This document shows, piece after piece, positions 35,843-44,256 of a DNA stretch of 64,000 bases; the first letter of the stretch is position 1; the number at the start of each line of letters is the position of its first letter. The notes under the pieces were generated by a model. The model was given only the letters and a program-made list of their open reading frames with translations. It was not told the origin of the DNA and searched no databases. Position numbers and translations under genes: made by a program. Source of the stretch: Streptosporangium brasiliense. Its GTDB lineage: Bacteria; Actinomycetota; Actinomycetes; Streptosporangiales; Streptosporangiaceae. Location of the stretch: positions 4,588,001 through 4,652,000 of the forward strand of contig NZ_JAUSRB010000002.1 of NCBI RefSeq assembly GCF_030811595.1. Reading direction: 5' to 3'.

Positions 35843-36012
35843 GGCCCGTCCGGGACCGCACTTCCCGGACGGGCCGAGATCGCCCCCTCCGCCCGCGGCG
35901 CCTGTTCTCCCCCCCTGTGCCGCCGGAGGTCGTGCCCCGGGCGGCCCGGACGGCGGGGTGTGTGCCCCGCCGGCCTGATGCGCCCCGGGCCTGCCGGGCC
36001 CCGGGGGCGCAT
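35843..36012. other. Cluster of three strong hairpins in the cydA divergent gap
   Basis: The gap 35729-36213 has no convincing gene. It contains three GC-rich inverted repeats: 35843-35875 (13-bp perfect arms GGCCCGTCCGGGA / TCCCGGACGGGCC, 7-base loop), 35951-35972 (8-bp perfect arms, 6-base loop) and 35978-36012 (ATGCGCCCC / GGGGCGCAT outer arms with an inner GGGCC/GGCCC pairing). No gene on either strand ends here, so these are not ordinary terminators. They could belong to an unannotated RNA or be leftovers of a lost gene. Confidence 0.5.
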
Positions 36013-36177
36013 GACCCCAATGGTGGTGCGAGAGGTGCCTGCCGGGCATCAGCCGCTGGGGTGATTCCGGGGTACGCCGGACGGCGGACGGTGCGGACCG
36101 GGTGGGTGGGCGCCTTGAGAATGCCGGCGGTGCCGAGGGGGTGGGGGTGGATATGTGGACATTCCTGAGGCTTTCAT

Positions 36178-36201
36178 CTATATAGAGATATACCTATATA
36201 G
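36178..36201 (+). promoter_or_regulatory. Paired CTATATAG palindromes before the questin-oxidase-like gene
   Basis: CTATATAG occurs at 36178-36185 and 36194-36201, within a 16-bp direct repeat. This AT-rich island is striking in such GC-rich DNA and lies 13-36 bases upstream of the start codon. It probably combines the -10 region with an operator. The ribosome-binding site AGAAGG follows at about 36204. Confidence 0.5.
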
Positions 36202-36213
36202 AGAGAAGGCAAT

Positions 36214-37224
36214 ATGGAAGTCCTGGACGGAGCCCTGGAGCGGTTCGCCGGCACCGGACCCGAGTTCGGCGGCGGCCTGTCCAGCCACGGGCCGATGGCT
36301 GTGGAGGCCCTGGTCAGGCTGGACCGCGCCGACGCCGTGGAGCGCTGGGTGGAGGGCTACCTCCCCCGGCTGCAGCCGGAGCCGGGGCGGGTGGAGCCCA
36401 TCGGCGACTGGCGGGAGGCACTCGGCGACTTCCGGCGGGTGACCGACTGGAGCGGATACTTCGCCCACCGGTTCGAGGAGGCGCCCTGGCTGGAGGTGAC
36501 CTCCGAATGGTGGCCGCGGCTGGTCCCGGGACTCGCCGCCGGGGCCACCCACGGGATCATCCGCGCCGCGCACGCCATCCGGGCCGTCGCCGAGAGCCCG
36601 GAGCCCGCGCGGCTGGCGGAGCTCGCACGCGCGCTGGGCTACTGGGCCGCCCGCTACGCCGAGCTGCCCGGGACGCCGCGCACCGGCGGGAACGCCTCCC
36701 TGGACGACGCGGTGCGGAGCCTGCCGCCGATGCGCGAGATCCCGGCGGGCGGGCTGATCACCGATCAGCTGGCCGGGCTCGGCACCGTGGCAGCCTTCCC
36801 CGAGGCGGTCGGCGCGCTCCGGCCGCCCGTGGACGTCGACGCCGACCTCGGAGAGCTCAGCCGGACCTTCGCGAGGATCTTCCTGACCCACGGGCGCCGG
36901 GCACCGATCGCGTTCCTGCACGCGGTCACCGCCCCGGCGGCGGTCAGGTCGGTGCTCCCGCTGCTGCCCGGCCCGCTCCACCGGCCCACCTACGACGCGC
37001 TCTGGCAGGTGGCCGCCGGGATCCACAGCGCGTTCGCCGCCCGCGCCACCCCCGAGCCGCCGCCGTACGGCGAGCCGCCCGGCCCCGAGGAGGTGGCGGC
37101 GCGGGCGGTGGACAACGGCGACGAGCACGCGATCAAGCTCGCGGAGGCATGTCTCCGCGAGCACGCCCGCACCCCCGACCCCGTCTACCTCCACGCAGCC
37201 GCGCGGGCCGCCGAGATCCTCTGA
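36214..37224 (+). CDS. Questin oxidase-like family protein
   Basis: The 336-residue protein resembles the questin oxidase-like (DUF4243) family, known from fungal polyketide pathways (AflY, GedK) and widespread in actinobacteria. Visible family features are HGPMAVEALVRLDR near residue 25, LAAGATHGIIRAAHAIRAV (about 109-127) and FLHAVTAPAAVRSVLPLL (about 231-248), with conserved histidines. Fungal members act in Baeyer-Villiger-type oxidative ring cleavage, but no cofactor motif is visible and the bacterial substrate is unknown. No polyketide genes are near. The ATG at 36214 has AGAAGG upstream and an unusual AT-rich promoter region. Confidence 0.8.
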   Translation: MEVLDGALERFAGTGPEFGGGLSSHGPMAVEALVRLDRADAVERWVEGYLPRLQPEPGRVEPIGDWREALGDFRRVTDWSGYFAHRFEEAPWLEVTSEWWPRLVPGLAAGATHGIIRAAHAIRAVAESPEPARLAELARALGYWAARYAELPGTPRTGGNASLDDAVRSLPPMREIPAGGLITDQLAGLGTVAAFPEAVGALRPPVDVDADLGELSRTFARIFLTHGRRAPIAFLHAVTAPAAVRSVLPLLPGPLHRPTYDALWQVAAGIHSAFAARATPEPPPYGEPPGPEEVAARAVDNGDEHAIKLAEACLREHARTPDPVYLHAAARAAEIL

Positions 37225-37274
37225 CCCCCGGCCCGGCCGGACGTGCGGGTCGTGGGGAGCGGGGCCGGGCGGGT

Positions 37275-38144
37275 CTAGCGGGTCGCGGCCTTCAGGTAGG
37301 CGTCCAGATTGCCGATCTCGAACCCCCGACGTTTGATCTTGTTGACCAGGACGCGGAAGTCGCGTGACAGGCCCGGACGGAAGTGCAGCAGCAGCACGTC
37401 ACCCGGGCGGAGCTTCTTGTCGGGCACCTGGTAGGCGATCTTCCCGCCGGGCTGCACGGTCGCGGTCCAGAGCAGGAGCGCGTCGATGCCGCAGGCCTTG
37501 GCGGCCCTGCGGGTCAGGGTGTTGTGGTTGCCGAACGGCGGCCGGAACAGCGTGGGCCTGCTGCCCACATGCTTGCGGATCAGCGTGGAGGTGCCGCAGA
37601 TCTCGGCCCTCTGCCGCTGGTAGCCGAGCGCCGGCAGGTTCGGATGGGTCAGCGTGTGGTTCTCGATCGTCGCCCCCGCCTTGTGCAGGGCGCGTACGTA
37701 CTCCCACTTGCCGGCGCCCAGGAATCTGCCGCCCTGCGCGGTCGGGTCGGTCGTGCCCCTGGCCTCCACGGCGTCGCGGGTGACGAAGGCCGCGATGGGG
37801 ATCCGCTGGTCCCTGACCTGCGCGAGGAAACCCGGATCCTGCTCCCAGCCGTCGTCGATGGTGAGGAAGACCACCTTCCGCCCGGTGGGGATGGAGCTGA
37901 TCACCCGGGGCAGCCCGTCGGAGGGCGCCGGGATCCGGCCCACCTCACCCGGTCTGGGCAGTGCCCCCGGCGGCCGGGAGGGGCTGACCGGCGAGGCGCT
38001 GACATTCGGGGAGTCCGGGGCGGAGGAGGCACGGCCGGTGCCGGGCTCCGGGACGCCGCCGGTGCCGCCGGCGCATCCCGCGCCCGCCGCCAGGGCCATG
38101 AACGCCGCCGCCGATCTGCTCGCCCATGATTTCCCCGGTGCCAT
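37275..38144 (-). CDS. Secreted polysaccharide deacetylase (CE4/NodB)
   Basis: The 289-residue protein has an N-terminal export signal (MAPGKSWASRSAAAFMALAAG, with a Cys at about residue 24 that is only a weak lipobox). A Ser/Pro-rich linker and a NodB domain (about 85-280) follow. Catalytic motifs are present: FLTIDDGW (motif 1, metal-binding second Asp), ENHTLTHPNL (the HxxxH metal pair) and RPPFGNHN (motif 3). It probably deacetylates a cell-wall or extracellular N-acetylated glycan. The ATG at 38144 is preferred over the longer frame because the signal peptide starts there. It is convergent with the questin-oxidase-like gene. Confidence 0.88.
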   Translation of the reverse strand: MAPGKSWASRSAAAFMALAAGAGCAGGTGGVPEPGTGRASSAPDSPNVSASPVSPSRPPGALPRPGEVGRIPAPSDGLPRVISSIPTGRKVVFLTIDDGWEQDPGFLAQVRDQRIPIAAFVTRDAVEARGTTDPTAQGGRFLGAGKWEYVRALHKAGATIENHTLTHPNLPALGYQRQRAEICGTSTLIRKHVGSRPTLFRPPFGNHNTLTRRAAKACGIDALLLWTATVQPGGKIAYQVPDKKLRPGDVLLLHFRPGLSRDFRVLVNKIKRRGFEIGNLDAYLKAATR

Positions 38145-38292
38145 GGGCCACCATCCTGCCAGCAGCCGGAGCTCCAACTGACCGGCCGGGTGCGGGAGAC
38201 GCCGTCGGTACGGCGGCCGGAGAAGGCATAGGCGGGTCCGCCGGAGGGGAGGGTGCCCGGTATCGACGAGCAAGGACGAGCGAGGAGGACAC

Positions 38293-38478
38293 ATGTCGCA
38301 GTCCGATGAGAGCCGGCCACTGGCCGACCGCCGGGAGAATCCGGAAGATCATGACGTTCCGGACTTCGCCGAGGAGTCCGCTCCCTCTCCCACCGACCCG
38401 GCCAACCAGCCCGAGGGCGATCCCGACAAGCACGTCTACGGGGAGGATGAGGGCTATGAGGAGCCGACCCGGGCCTGA
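38293..38478 (+). CDS. Small acidic protein of unknown function
   Basis: The 61-residue protein is strongly acidic and Pro/Glu/Asp-rich (PEDHDVPDFAEE, EDEGYEEP) with no hydrophobic core, so it is probably disordered. A strong ribosome-binding site (GAGGAGGACAC before ATG) supports translation. It is divergent from the deacetylase and 120 bases upstream of the VOC gene, possibly in one transcript. I do not recognise a family. Confidence 0.65.
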   Translation: MSQSDESRPLADRRENPEDHDVPDFAEESAPSPTDPANQPEGDPDKHVYGEDEGYEEPTRA

Positions 38479-38598
38479 GACCGGGGGCGCGGGCTCCCCG
38501 CGCCGCCCACGGGAGGCGGCCCGGGTGGGCCGCGTGGACCGTCCTGCGGATCGGGGGACGGGTGGCACGGAGGCGCCGGAGGGAGGGCAGGCCGACAC

Positions 38599-38985
38599 AT
38601 GGAGGTGCTGAGCAGCCGCATCCTCGTGCGTCCCTCCGATCCCGAGCGCAGCCGCCGGTTCTACCGGGACATCCTGGGTCTGGCGGTATACCGGGAGTTC
38701 GGCCCCGCCGAGGACCCGGGCCTGGTCTTCTTCCTCGGCCAGGGCTTCCTGGAGCTCTCCGGCCGCTCCGACGGGGCCGGGGGGCAGACCTCCGCGGTCT
38801 GGCTCCAGGTCCGCGACCTGTCGGCCGAGCACGGGCGGCTGCGCGATGCGGGGGTCGGCGTGGTCCACCCTCCCCGGCGGGAGCCGTGGGGGTTGATCGA
38901 GATGTGGATCGAGGATCCCGACGGCCTGCCCATCGTCCTCGTCGAGATCCCCGACGACCACCCCCTGCGGCGCGACCAACGGTGA
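38599..38985 (+). CDS. VOC-family (glyoxalase/dioxygenase fold) protein
   Basis: The 128-residue protein is one VOC module pair of beta-alpha-beta-beta-beta units. It starts SSRILVRPSDPERSRRFYRDILGLAVYREFG and ends WGLIEMWIEDPDGLPIVLVEIP, the usual VOC opening and closing motifs. Potential metal ligands include a Glu in the final EDPDG/VEIP strand. Members include glyoxalases, bleomycin-binding proteins and dioxygenases; the reaction here cannot be told. The start is supported by GGAGGG about 17 bases upstream, a weak spacing. Confidence 0.85.
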   Translation: MEVLSSRILVRPSDPERSRRFYRDILGLAVYREFGPAEDPGLVFFLGQGFLELSGRSDGAGGQTSAVWLQVRDLSAEHGRLRDAGVGVVHPPRREPWGLIEMWIEDPDGLPIVLVEIPDDHPLRRDQR

Positions 38986-38994
38986 CCCGGCCCG

Positions 38995-39105
38995 GTCCGG
39001 GGCGGTCCGGGGCGGGGCGGGGCGGTCCGGGGCGGCTGCGGCGTGTCCGTCTGGGCCACCACGGCCGCCCTGCTGTCGGAGGCGGCTGCGGCGTGGCCGT
39101 CGGGC
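38995..39105. repeat. Simple GC repeats
   Basis: GGTCCGGGGC-like units repeat about four times at 38995-39036. CGGCTGCGGCGTG occurs at about 39032 and 39083, each followed by KCCGTCKGG. No gene is visible in 38986-39267. Confidence 0.55.
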
Positions 39106-39267
39106 CGGAAGCCGGGGTAGGGTCAGCACCACCACGGATCCGGGTGGTCGCGGGGGTCCGCGGCCACGATGATCACGGAATCCTGGGACAGGACATCAGC
39201 TCTGACGCCGATCTACGGCGCTGAAGCCGATCAATCCTGTCTGGCGTCCGCGCTCCCGAGGAGAACC

Positions 39268-40350
39268 GTGACCAATTCGACCGTGATCGATCCCCCGGAC
39301 CGGTCCGCCGGCACCGCGGACGCGGACAGCGGCGCCCGGGGCAGCGACTTCGCCCGCCTGGCACGCCGGATCGCCGAGGCGGGGCTGCTGGAGCGCCGCC
39401 CGGGCCACTACGCCCTGCGGCTGGCTCTCGTCGCCGCCGCCTTCGCCGGAGGCTGGGCCGCGTTCTTCGCGGTGGGCGACTCCTGGTACCAGCTGCTGGT
39501 GGCGGCCTTCCTGGCGCTGGTCTTCGCCCAGATCGCGCTGGTCGCCCACGACCTGGCCCACCGGCAGGTCTTCCGCTCCCGGCGCGCCAGCGGGATCGCC
39601 GGCCTGGTGGCCGGCAACCTCGCCATCGGCATGAGCTACGGCTGGTGGATGGACAAGCACACCCGCCACCACGCCAATCCCAACCACGAGGACCACGACC
39701 CCGACGTCTCACCCGACTTCCTGATCTGGTCGACCGAGCAGGCCGCCGCCAGCCGGGGGCTGCCCAGGTTCCTGGGACGCCGGCAGGCGCTGCTGTTCTT
39801 CCCGCTGCTCACGCTGGAGGGGTTCAACCTGCACGTGTCCAGCTTCCGGGCCCTGGCGCGCCCGTCGCTGAAGCGCCGCGGGCTGGAGGCGGTGCTGCTG
39901 ACGGCGCACGTGGCCGCCTACCTCGCCGCGCTGCTGACGGTGCTGTCGCCCGGCCGGGCCATCGCCTTCCTCCTGCTGCACCAGGCGGTCTTCGGCGTCT
40001 ACCTGGGCTGCACGTTCGCGCCCAACCACAAGGGGATGCCGATGCTGAGGGGCGACGACCGGCTCGACTTCCTCCGGCGTCAGGTGCTGACCTCGCGTAA
40101 CGTGCGCGGCGGGCGGGTGCTGGACACGGTGCTGGGCGGGCTCAACTACCAGATCGAGCACCACCTCTTCCCGAGCATGCCGATGCCGAACCTGCGCCGT
40201 GCCCAGCCGATCGTGCGGGAATACTGTGAGGAGCTGGACATCCCCTACCTGGAGAGCGGGCTCCTCAGCTCCTACGCGCAGGCGCTGCGCCACCTGCACG
40301 AGGTGGGGGCGCCGCTGCGGGGCCGCCCCTCCACGGCGGCCCGTCCCTGA
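39268..40350 (+). CDS. Membrane fatty-acid desaturase
   Basis: The 360-residue protein has the three histidine boxes of membrane diiron desaturases: HDLAH (about 96), HTRHHANPN (about 130) and QIEHHLFP (about 296), plus hydrophobic segments between them. The Gln in the third box is typical of front-end or acyl-CoA desaturases such as linoleoyl-CoA desaturase-like and DesA3-like proteins. There is no fused cytochrome b5 domain, so an external ferredoxin or reductase is needed. The GTG at 39268 has GAGGAGAAC just upstream and is preferred to the longer frame. Regiospecificity cannot be read from sequence. Confidence 0.9.
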   Translation: MTNSTVIDPPDRSAGTADADSGARGSDFARLARRIAEAGLLERRPGHYALRLALVAAAFAGGWAAFFAVGDSWYQLLVAAFLALVFAQIALVAHDLAHRQVFRSRRASGIAGLVAGNLAIGMSYGWWMDKHTRHHANPNHEDHDPDVSPDFLIWSTEQAAASRGLPRFLGRRQALLFFPLLTLEGFNLHVSSFRALARPSLKRRGLEAVLLTAHVAAYLAALLTVLSPGRAIAFLLLHQAVFGVYLGCTFAPNHKGMPMLRGDDRLDFLRRQVLTSRNVRGGRVLDTVLGGLNYQIEHHLFPSMPMPNLRRAQPIVREYCEELDIPYLESGLLSSYAQALRHLHEVGAPLRGRPSTAARP

Positions 40351-40520
40351 GAGACGTCCGGCCGAGATCCCCGGCCGTGAACCGGGATTCCCGACGGCAG
40401 GAGGGACCCGGCCAAGATCCCCGGCCGGGAGAGGGGCCGGCCGGGGGCACAGGCCGTGAGAAGGGCCGGACCGAGATTCCCGGCCGTGAGAGGGGCCGGC
40501 CGGGGGCACCGGTCGCGGGC
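40351..40520. repeat. GC-rich imperfect repeats downstream of the desaturase
   Basis: A 12-base or longer segment beginning GAGAGGGGCCGGCCGGGGG recurs at 40429 and 40488 (59-bp period). GAGATCCCCGGCCG-like segments recur at about 40368, 40413 and 40473. They sit between the desaturase stop and the promoter of the CoxG-like gene; no gene is seen. Confidence 0.5.
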
Positions 40521-40616
40521 CGACGACGCCACGCGGGGCCTGTGACAATCGCGCGCCCCGCCGACGGGCAGATGTTGCTGTTATCGGCACGGCGGGCGAT
40601 TGCCTATGGTGCTGCT

Positions 40617-41348
40617 GTGAAGCTCGCAGGCAGTGCCGTACTCGGCATCGACAGGGACCGCGTGTGGTCCGCGCTCCAGGATCCGGCCGTGCTCGTGCGC
40701 ACGATCCCGGGCTGCGAGCGCCTGGAGGAGACGGGGCCCGGCATCTACCGGATGACGGTCACCGCCGGAGTCGCCTCGATCAAGGGCGTCTATCAGGGAG
40801 AGGTCGCCCTGTCCGAGCCCGACGCCCCGCAGCGTTTCGTGCTCCGGGCGCGGGGGCAGGGCGCGCCCGGGACCGTGGACGCCACCGTGGAGATCCGCCT
40901 CAACGAGGTCGAGGGCGGCACCCGGATCGACTACGACGCCGAGGCCGTGATCGGCGGCATGATCGGAGGGATCGGCCAGCGCATGCTCGGCTCGGTCGCC
41001 AAGAAGACCGCGGGGGAGTTCTTCTCCGCGGTGGAGGGCCACCTCTCCGCCGTCCCCGTCTCCTCCGGCGCGGCGGCCCCGGCCGCACCGTCCCCGGCCG
41101 CACCGTCTCCAGGGGCGCCGTCCCCGGTGGCGACGTCCCCGGCCGTGCCGTCCCCGGTGGCGCCGTCCCCCGCCGGGGACGTCGCCGGGCCGCTCACGGT
41201 CCCGCGGATCTTCGAACGCCCCGCCGAGCAGCCCCCCGCGGGCGCTCGGGTGTGGCCGGTCCTGACCGCGTTCGGCATGGGCGCGGGCGTCGCGCTCGGC
41301 AGTGCCGTGATCGGCTGGCTGCTCGGCCGTACCGGCCGGAAGAGCTGA
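40617..41348 (+). CDS. CoxG-like SRPBCC protein with C-terminal membrane anchor
   Basis: The 243-residue protein has an SRPBCC (CoxG) domain (about 1-140), starting KLAGSAVLGIDRDRVWSALQDPAVLVRTIPGCERLEE, a canonical CoxG opening. A linker of Ala-Pro-Ser-Pro repeats (about 150-180) and a C-terminal hydrophobic helix (about 215-238) ending in a basic tail follow. CoxG proteins help attach molybdenum hydroxylases to the membrane or to quinone. The large subunit in this window is 9 kb away and no other cox gene is adjacent. TATGGT lies six bases before the GTG at 40617, so the start is probably leaderless; the longer frame upstream has no homology. Confidence 0.87.
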   Translation: MKLAGSAVLGIDRDRVWSALQDPAVLVRTIPGCERLEETGPGIYRMTVTAGVASIKGVYQGEVALSEPDAPQRFVLRARGQGAPGTVDATVEIRLNEVEGGTRIDYDAEAVIGGMIGGIGQRMLGSVAKKTAGEFFSAVEGHLSAVPVSSGAAAPAAPSPAAPSPGAPSPVATSPAVPSPVAPSPAGDVAGPLTVPRIFERPAEQPPAGARVWPVLTAFGMGAGVALGSAVIGWLLGRTGRKS

Positions 41349-41353
41349 TCATG

Positions 41354-41372
41354 CGCCGGTGAAGAACCGGCG
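41354..41372 (+). terminator. Possible terminator after coxG-like gene
   Basis: CGCCGGT and ACCGGCG (41354-41360, 41366-41372) form a 7-bp stem with a five-base loop, six bases after the stop. It is short and lacks a T-tract. Confidence 0.4.
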
Positions 41373-41466
41373 GTGTTCGGGTCAAGCCGCTGGTGTGCTC
41401 AGGTGGTGAAACGGGTGGCTCCTGGCAGTTTGGGATACGTCGGCCACGACGGTTGCCCGGGGGGAC

Positions 41467-44256
41467 ATGGAGCCGCTGCTGATCCTGCACGCCGTCGCGG
41501 CGGTGTGCGCGCCGGCGCTGATGCGCCGTCTCGGCCGCAACGGTTTCCCCGTGCTCGCCGTGCCGCCGGCCTGCGGGCTCGGCTACGCGCTGTGGGTGGC
41601 GCTGAACGGCGTCCCGGCCGGATCCGAGCACCCCTACGCGCCCACGCTGGGCTTCGCGCTGTCCTTCCGCGTCGACGCGCTGGCCCTCCTCATGACCTTC
41701 CTGGTCACCGGCGTGGGCGCGCTGGTCCTGCTGTACTGCTCCCGCTACTTCGACGCCGGGGAGGAGGGGCTCGGCCGGTTCGGCGGGGTGCTGGTGGCGT
41801 TCGCCGGGGCGATGCTCGGGCTGGTGGTCGCCGACAACCTCCTCCTGCTGTACGTCTTCTGGGAGCTGACCACGGTCTTCTCCTACCTGCTGATCGGCCA
41901 GGACCCCGCGAGCAGGACCAGCCGCAGGGCGGCGATGCAGGCGCTGACCGTCACCACGTTCGGCGGTCTGACCATGCTGGCCGGCATGGTCGTGCTCGGT
42001 GAGGCGGCGGGGACCTACGAGATCTCGCGGATCGTCGCGGACCCGCCGGCCGGTGGCTCCGTCCCGGTGGCGATGGCGCTGATCCTGGTCGGGGCGCTGT
42101 CGAAGTCGGCGATCTTCCCGTTCAGCATGTGGCTGCCCGCCGCGATGGCCGCGCCGACCCCGGTCTCCGCCTACCTGCACGCCGCGGCCATGGTGAAGGC
42201 GGGGGTCTATCTGATCGCCCGGCTCGGCCCGGCATTCGGCGGACTGCCCGCCTGGCAGTTGATCGTCGTGCCGCTCGGCCTGCTCACGATGGTGCTGGGC
42301 GGCTGGCGGGCCCTGCGTGAGCACGACCTCAAGAGGCTGCTGGCCTACGGCACGGTGAGCCAGCTCGGCTTCCTGACCGTGCTGTTCGGCGCGGCCACCA
42401 GGGACACCGCGATCGCGGGCGTCGCCATGCTGCTCGCGCACGCGCTGTTCAAGGCGTCGCTGTTCCTGGTCGTCGGCGTCATCGACCACTCCACCGGCAC
42501 CCGCGACCTGCGCGAGCTGAGCGGCCTGCGGCATTCGGCGCCCTGGCTCTGCGCCACGTCCGTGGCGGCGGCGGCCTCGATGGCGGGGATCCCGCCGTTC
42601 CTGGGGTTCGTCGGCAAGGAGGCCGCGTTCGAGTCGCTGCTGACCGGACGGACCGCCGACACCGTGACGCTGGTGGGGGTGGTCGTCGGCTCGGTGCTCA
42701 CCGCCGGCTACAGCCTGCGCTTCCTGTGGGGGGCCTTCGGCGACCGGCCGGGCCGGGAGCCGGTCCCCGCGCACGGCTCCGCCGCCGCGACGTTCCTGCC
42801 GCCCGCGCTGCTCGCCGTACTCGGGCTGGTCGCCGCCCCCTTCGCCGGGCGGTACGGCCACGCGATGGAGAGCTACACCGACACCTTCGCCGGGCCCGGC
42901 CACGGCACCCACCTCGCGCTGTGGACCGGCGCGCCCGTGCCGCTGCTGCTGTCGGCCGTCGCCCTGGCCGGGGGCGTGCTCCTCCTCCTGGCCGGTCCCG
43001 CGGTGGAGCGGACCGGGCGGATCCTGCGCCTGGTCGACTCCGGCCACGTCTACTGGAGCGTCATCCGGGCGCTGGACCGCTCCGCCCTCCAGTTGACCGG
43101 CGTCACCCAGCGGGGCTCGCTCCCCGACTACCTCATGATCGCCCTTGTCTCCATGGCCGGGATCGGGGGCTTCTCGCTGCTGTACGGGCCCGTCCGCGAC
43201 GTCCGGCTGGACGTGGTGCCCTGGGAGCGCGTCGAGCAGCCCGTGATCGGCGTCCTGCTCATCGCCACGGCGCTCGTCGCGCCGCGGGTGCGCTCGCACA
43301 TCGTGCTCGCGCTGCTGGCGGGGGTGACCGGGTACGGCGTCGCGCTGCTGTTCCTGGTGCACGGCTCGCCGGACCTGGCGCTGACCCAGTTCCTCACCGA
43401 GACGCTGAGCCTGGTGGTGTTCGTGCTGGTGCTCCGCAGGCTCCCGGTGGGGCCGAGGGAGGGCTCGCCCCGGGTGCCCCTCGGCGTGCGCGTCGCCCTC
43501 GGAGTGGTGAGCGGCGTGATGATCGTCGGGGCCGGGATGCTGGCGGCGAGCGCGCGCACGGCGATGCCGGTCGGCCGGCTGATGGCCGGCGCGGCCGAGG
43601 AGTCCGGGGCCTCCAACATCGTCAGCGCGCTGCTGGTGGACATCCGAGCGTGGGACACCATGGGGGAGAGCTCCGTGATCGTCGTCCTCACTCTCGGGGT
43701 GACCAGTCTGGTCTTCCTGCGCCGCCGTACGTACGCGCTGGAGCGCCCGCCCGCGGAGGCGAGGCGGGAGGACCGGACGCACTGGCTCGCGGCGACCCTG
43801 CCCGCGGGGGAGCAGGCGGTCGTCCTGGAGGTCGTGGCCCGGCTGACCTTCCACACGGTGATGCTGATCTCGCTCTTCCTGCTGTTCACCGGGCACAGCT
43901 CGGTGGGAGGCGGGTTCGCCGGCGGCATCGTGGCCGGGCTGGCGCTGGTCATCCGCTATCTCGCCGGCGGCCGCTACGAGCTGGCCGTCGCGGCGCCGGT
44001 GGACGCCGGGGTGCTGATCGGCCTGGGACTCCTGCTGTCCACCGTCACCGCGCTCTGGGGGCTGCTGGCCACCGGCGCGCCGCTGGACATGCTCTCCGCG
44101 GACCTGGCGGTCCCGCTGATCGGCGAGCTTCACCTGTCGACCGTGCTGCTGTTCGACATCGGGATCTACGTCACGGTGGTCGGCATGGCGCAGGACGTCC
44201 TGCGCAGCCTGGGGGCGGAGCTGGACCGGCAGATCGACGCCGAGGAGGAGCGGTGA
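41467..44256 (+). CDS. mrpA: Mrp Na+/H+ antiporter subunit A fused to subunit B
   Basis: The 929-residue membrane protein has the NuoL-like antiporter core (about 60-480). Key blocks are LLLLYVFWELTTVFSYLLIGQD, the ion-path Lys region ALSKSAIFPFSMWLPAAMAAPTPVSAYLHAAAMVKAG and GGWRALREHDLKRLLAYGTVSQLG. An MbhE-type middle region follows, and the last 150 residues form an MrpB domain with FLLFTGHSSVGGGFAGG and a DIGIYVTVVGM ending. MrpB is thus fused, as in many actinobacteria and proteobacteria. The complex exchanges H+ for Na+ and supports pH and salt tolerance. ATG 41467 follows GGGGGG; the stop overlaps mrpC by four bases. Confidence 0.93.
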   Translation: MEPLLILHAVAAVCAPALMRRLGRNGFPVLAVPPACGLGYALWVALNGVPAGSEHPYAPTLGFALSFRVDALALLMTFLVTGVGALVLLYCSRYFDAGEEGLGRFGGVLVAFAGAMLGLVVADNLLLLYVFWELTTVFSYLLIGQDPASRTSRRAAMQALTVTTFGGLTMLAGMVVLGEAAGTYEISRIVADPPAGGSVPVAMALILVGALSKSAIFPFSMWLPAAMAAPTPVSAYLHAAAMVKAGVYLIARLGPAFGGLPAWQLIVVPLGLLTMVLGGWRALREHDLKRLLAYGTVSQLGFLTVLFGAATRDTAIAGVAMLLAHALFKASLFLVVGVIDHSTGTRDLRELSGLRHSAPWLCATSVAAAASMAGIPPFLGFVGKEAAFESLLTGRTADTVTLVGVVVGSVLTAGYSLRFLWGAFGDRPGREPVPAHGSAAATFLPPALLAVLGLVAAPFAGRYGHAMESYTDTFAGPGHGTHLALWTGAPVPLLLSAVALAGGVLLLLAGPAVERTGRILRLVDSGHVYWSVIRALDRSALQLTGVTQRGSLPDYLMIALVSMAGIGGFSLLYGPVRDVRLDVVPWERVEQPVIGVLLIATALVAPRVRSHIVLALLAGVTGYGVALLFLVHGSPDLALTQFLTETLSLVVFVLVLRRLPVGPREGSPRVPLGVRVALGVVSGVMIVGAGMLAASARTAMPVGRLMAGAAEESGASNIVSALLVDIRAWDTMGESSVIVVLTLGVTSLVFLRRRTYALERPPAEARREDRTHWLAATLPAGEQAVVLEVVARLTFHTVMLISLFLLFTGHSSVGGGFAGGIVAGLALVIRYLAGGRYELAVAAPVDAGVLIGLGLLLSTVTALWGLLATGAPLDMLSADLAVPLIGELHLSTVLLFDIGIYVTVVGMAQDVLRSLGAELDRQIDAEEER

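Noticed and set aside
35764-36168. A 134-codon frame in the cydA divergent gap
   Set aside because: It runs through three hairpins, has no ribosome-binding site and no domain-like composition.
41194-44133. A 979-codon minus-strand frame opposite mrpA
   Set aside because: Composition is dominated by Gln, Arg, His and Gly with no recognisable fold, and the plus strand encodes a clear Mrp subunit.
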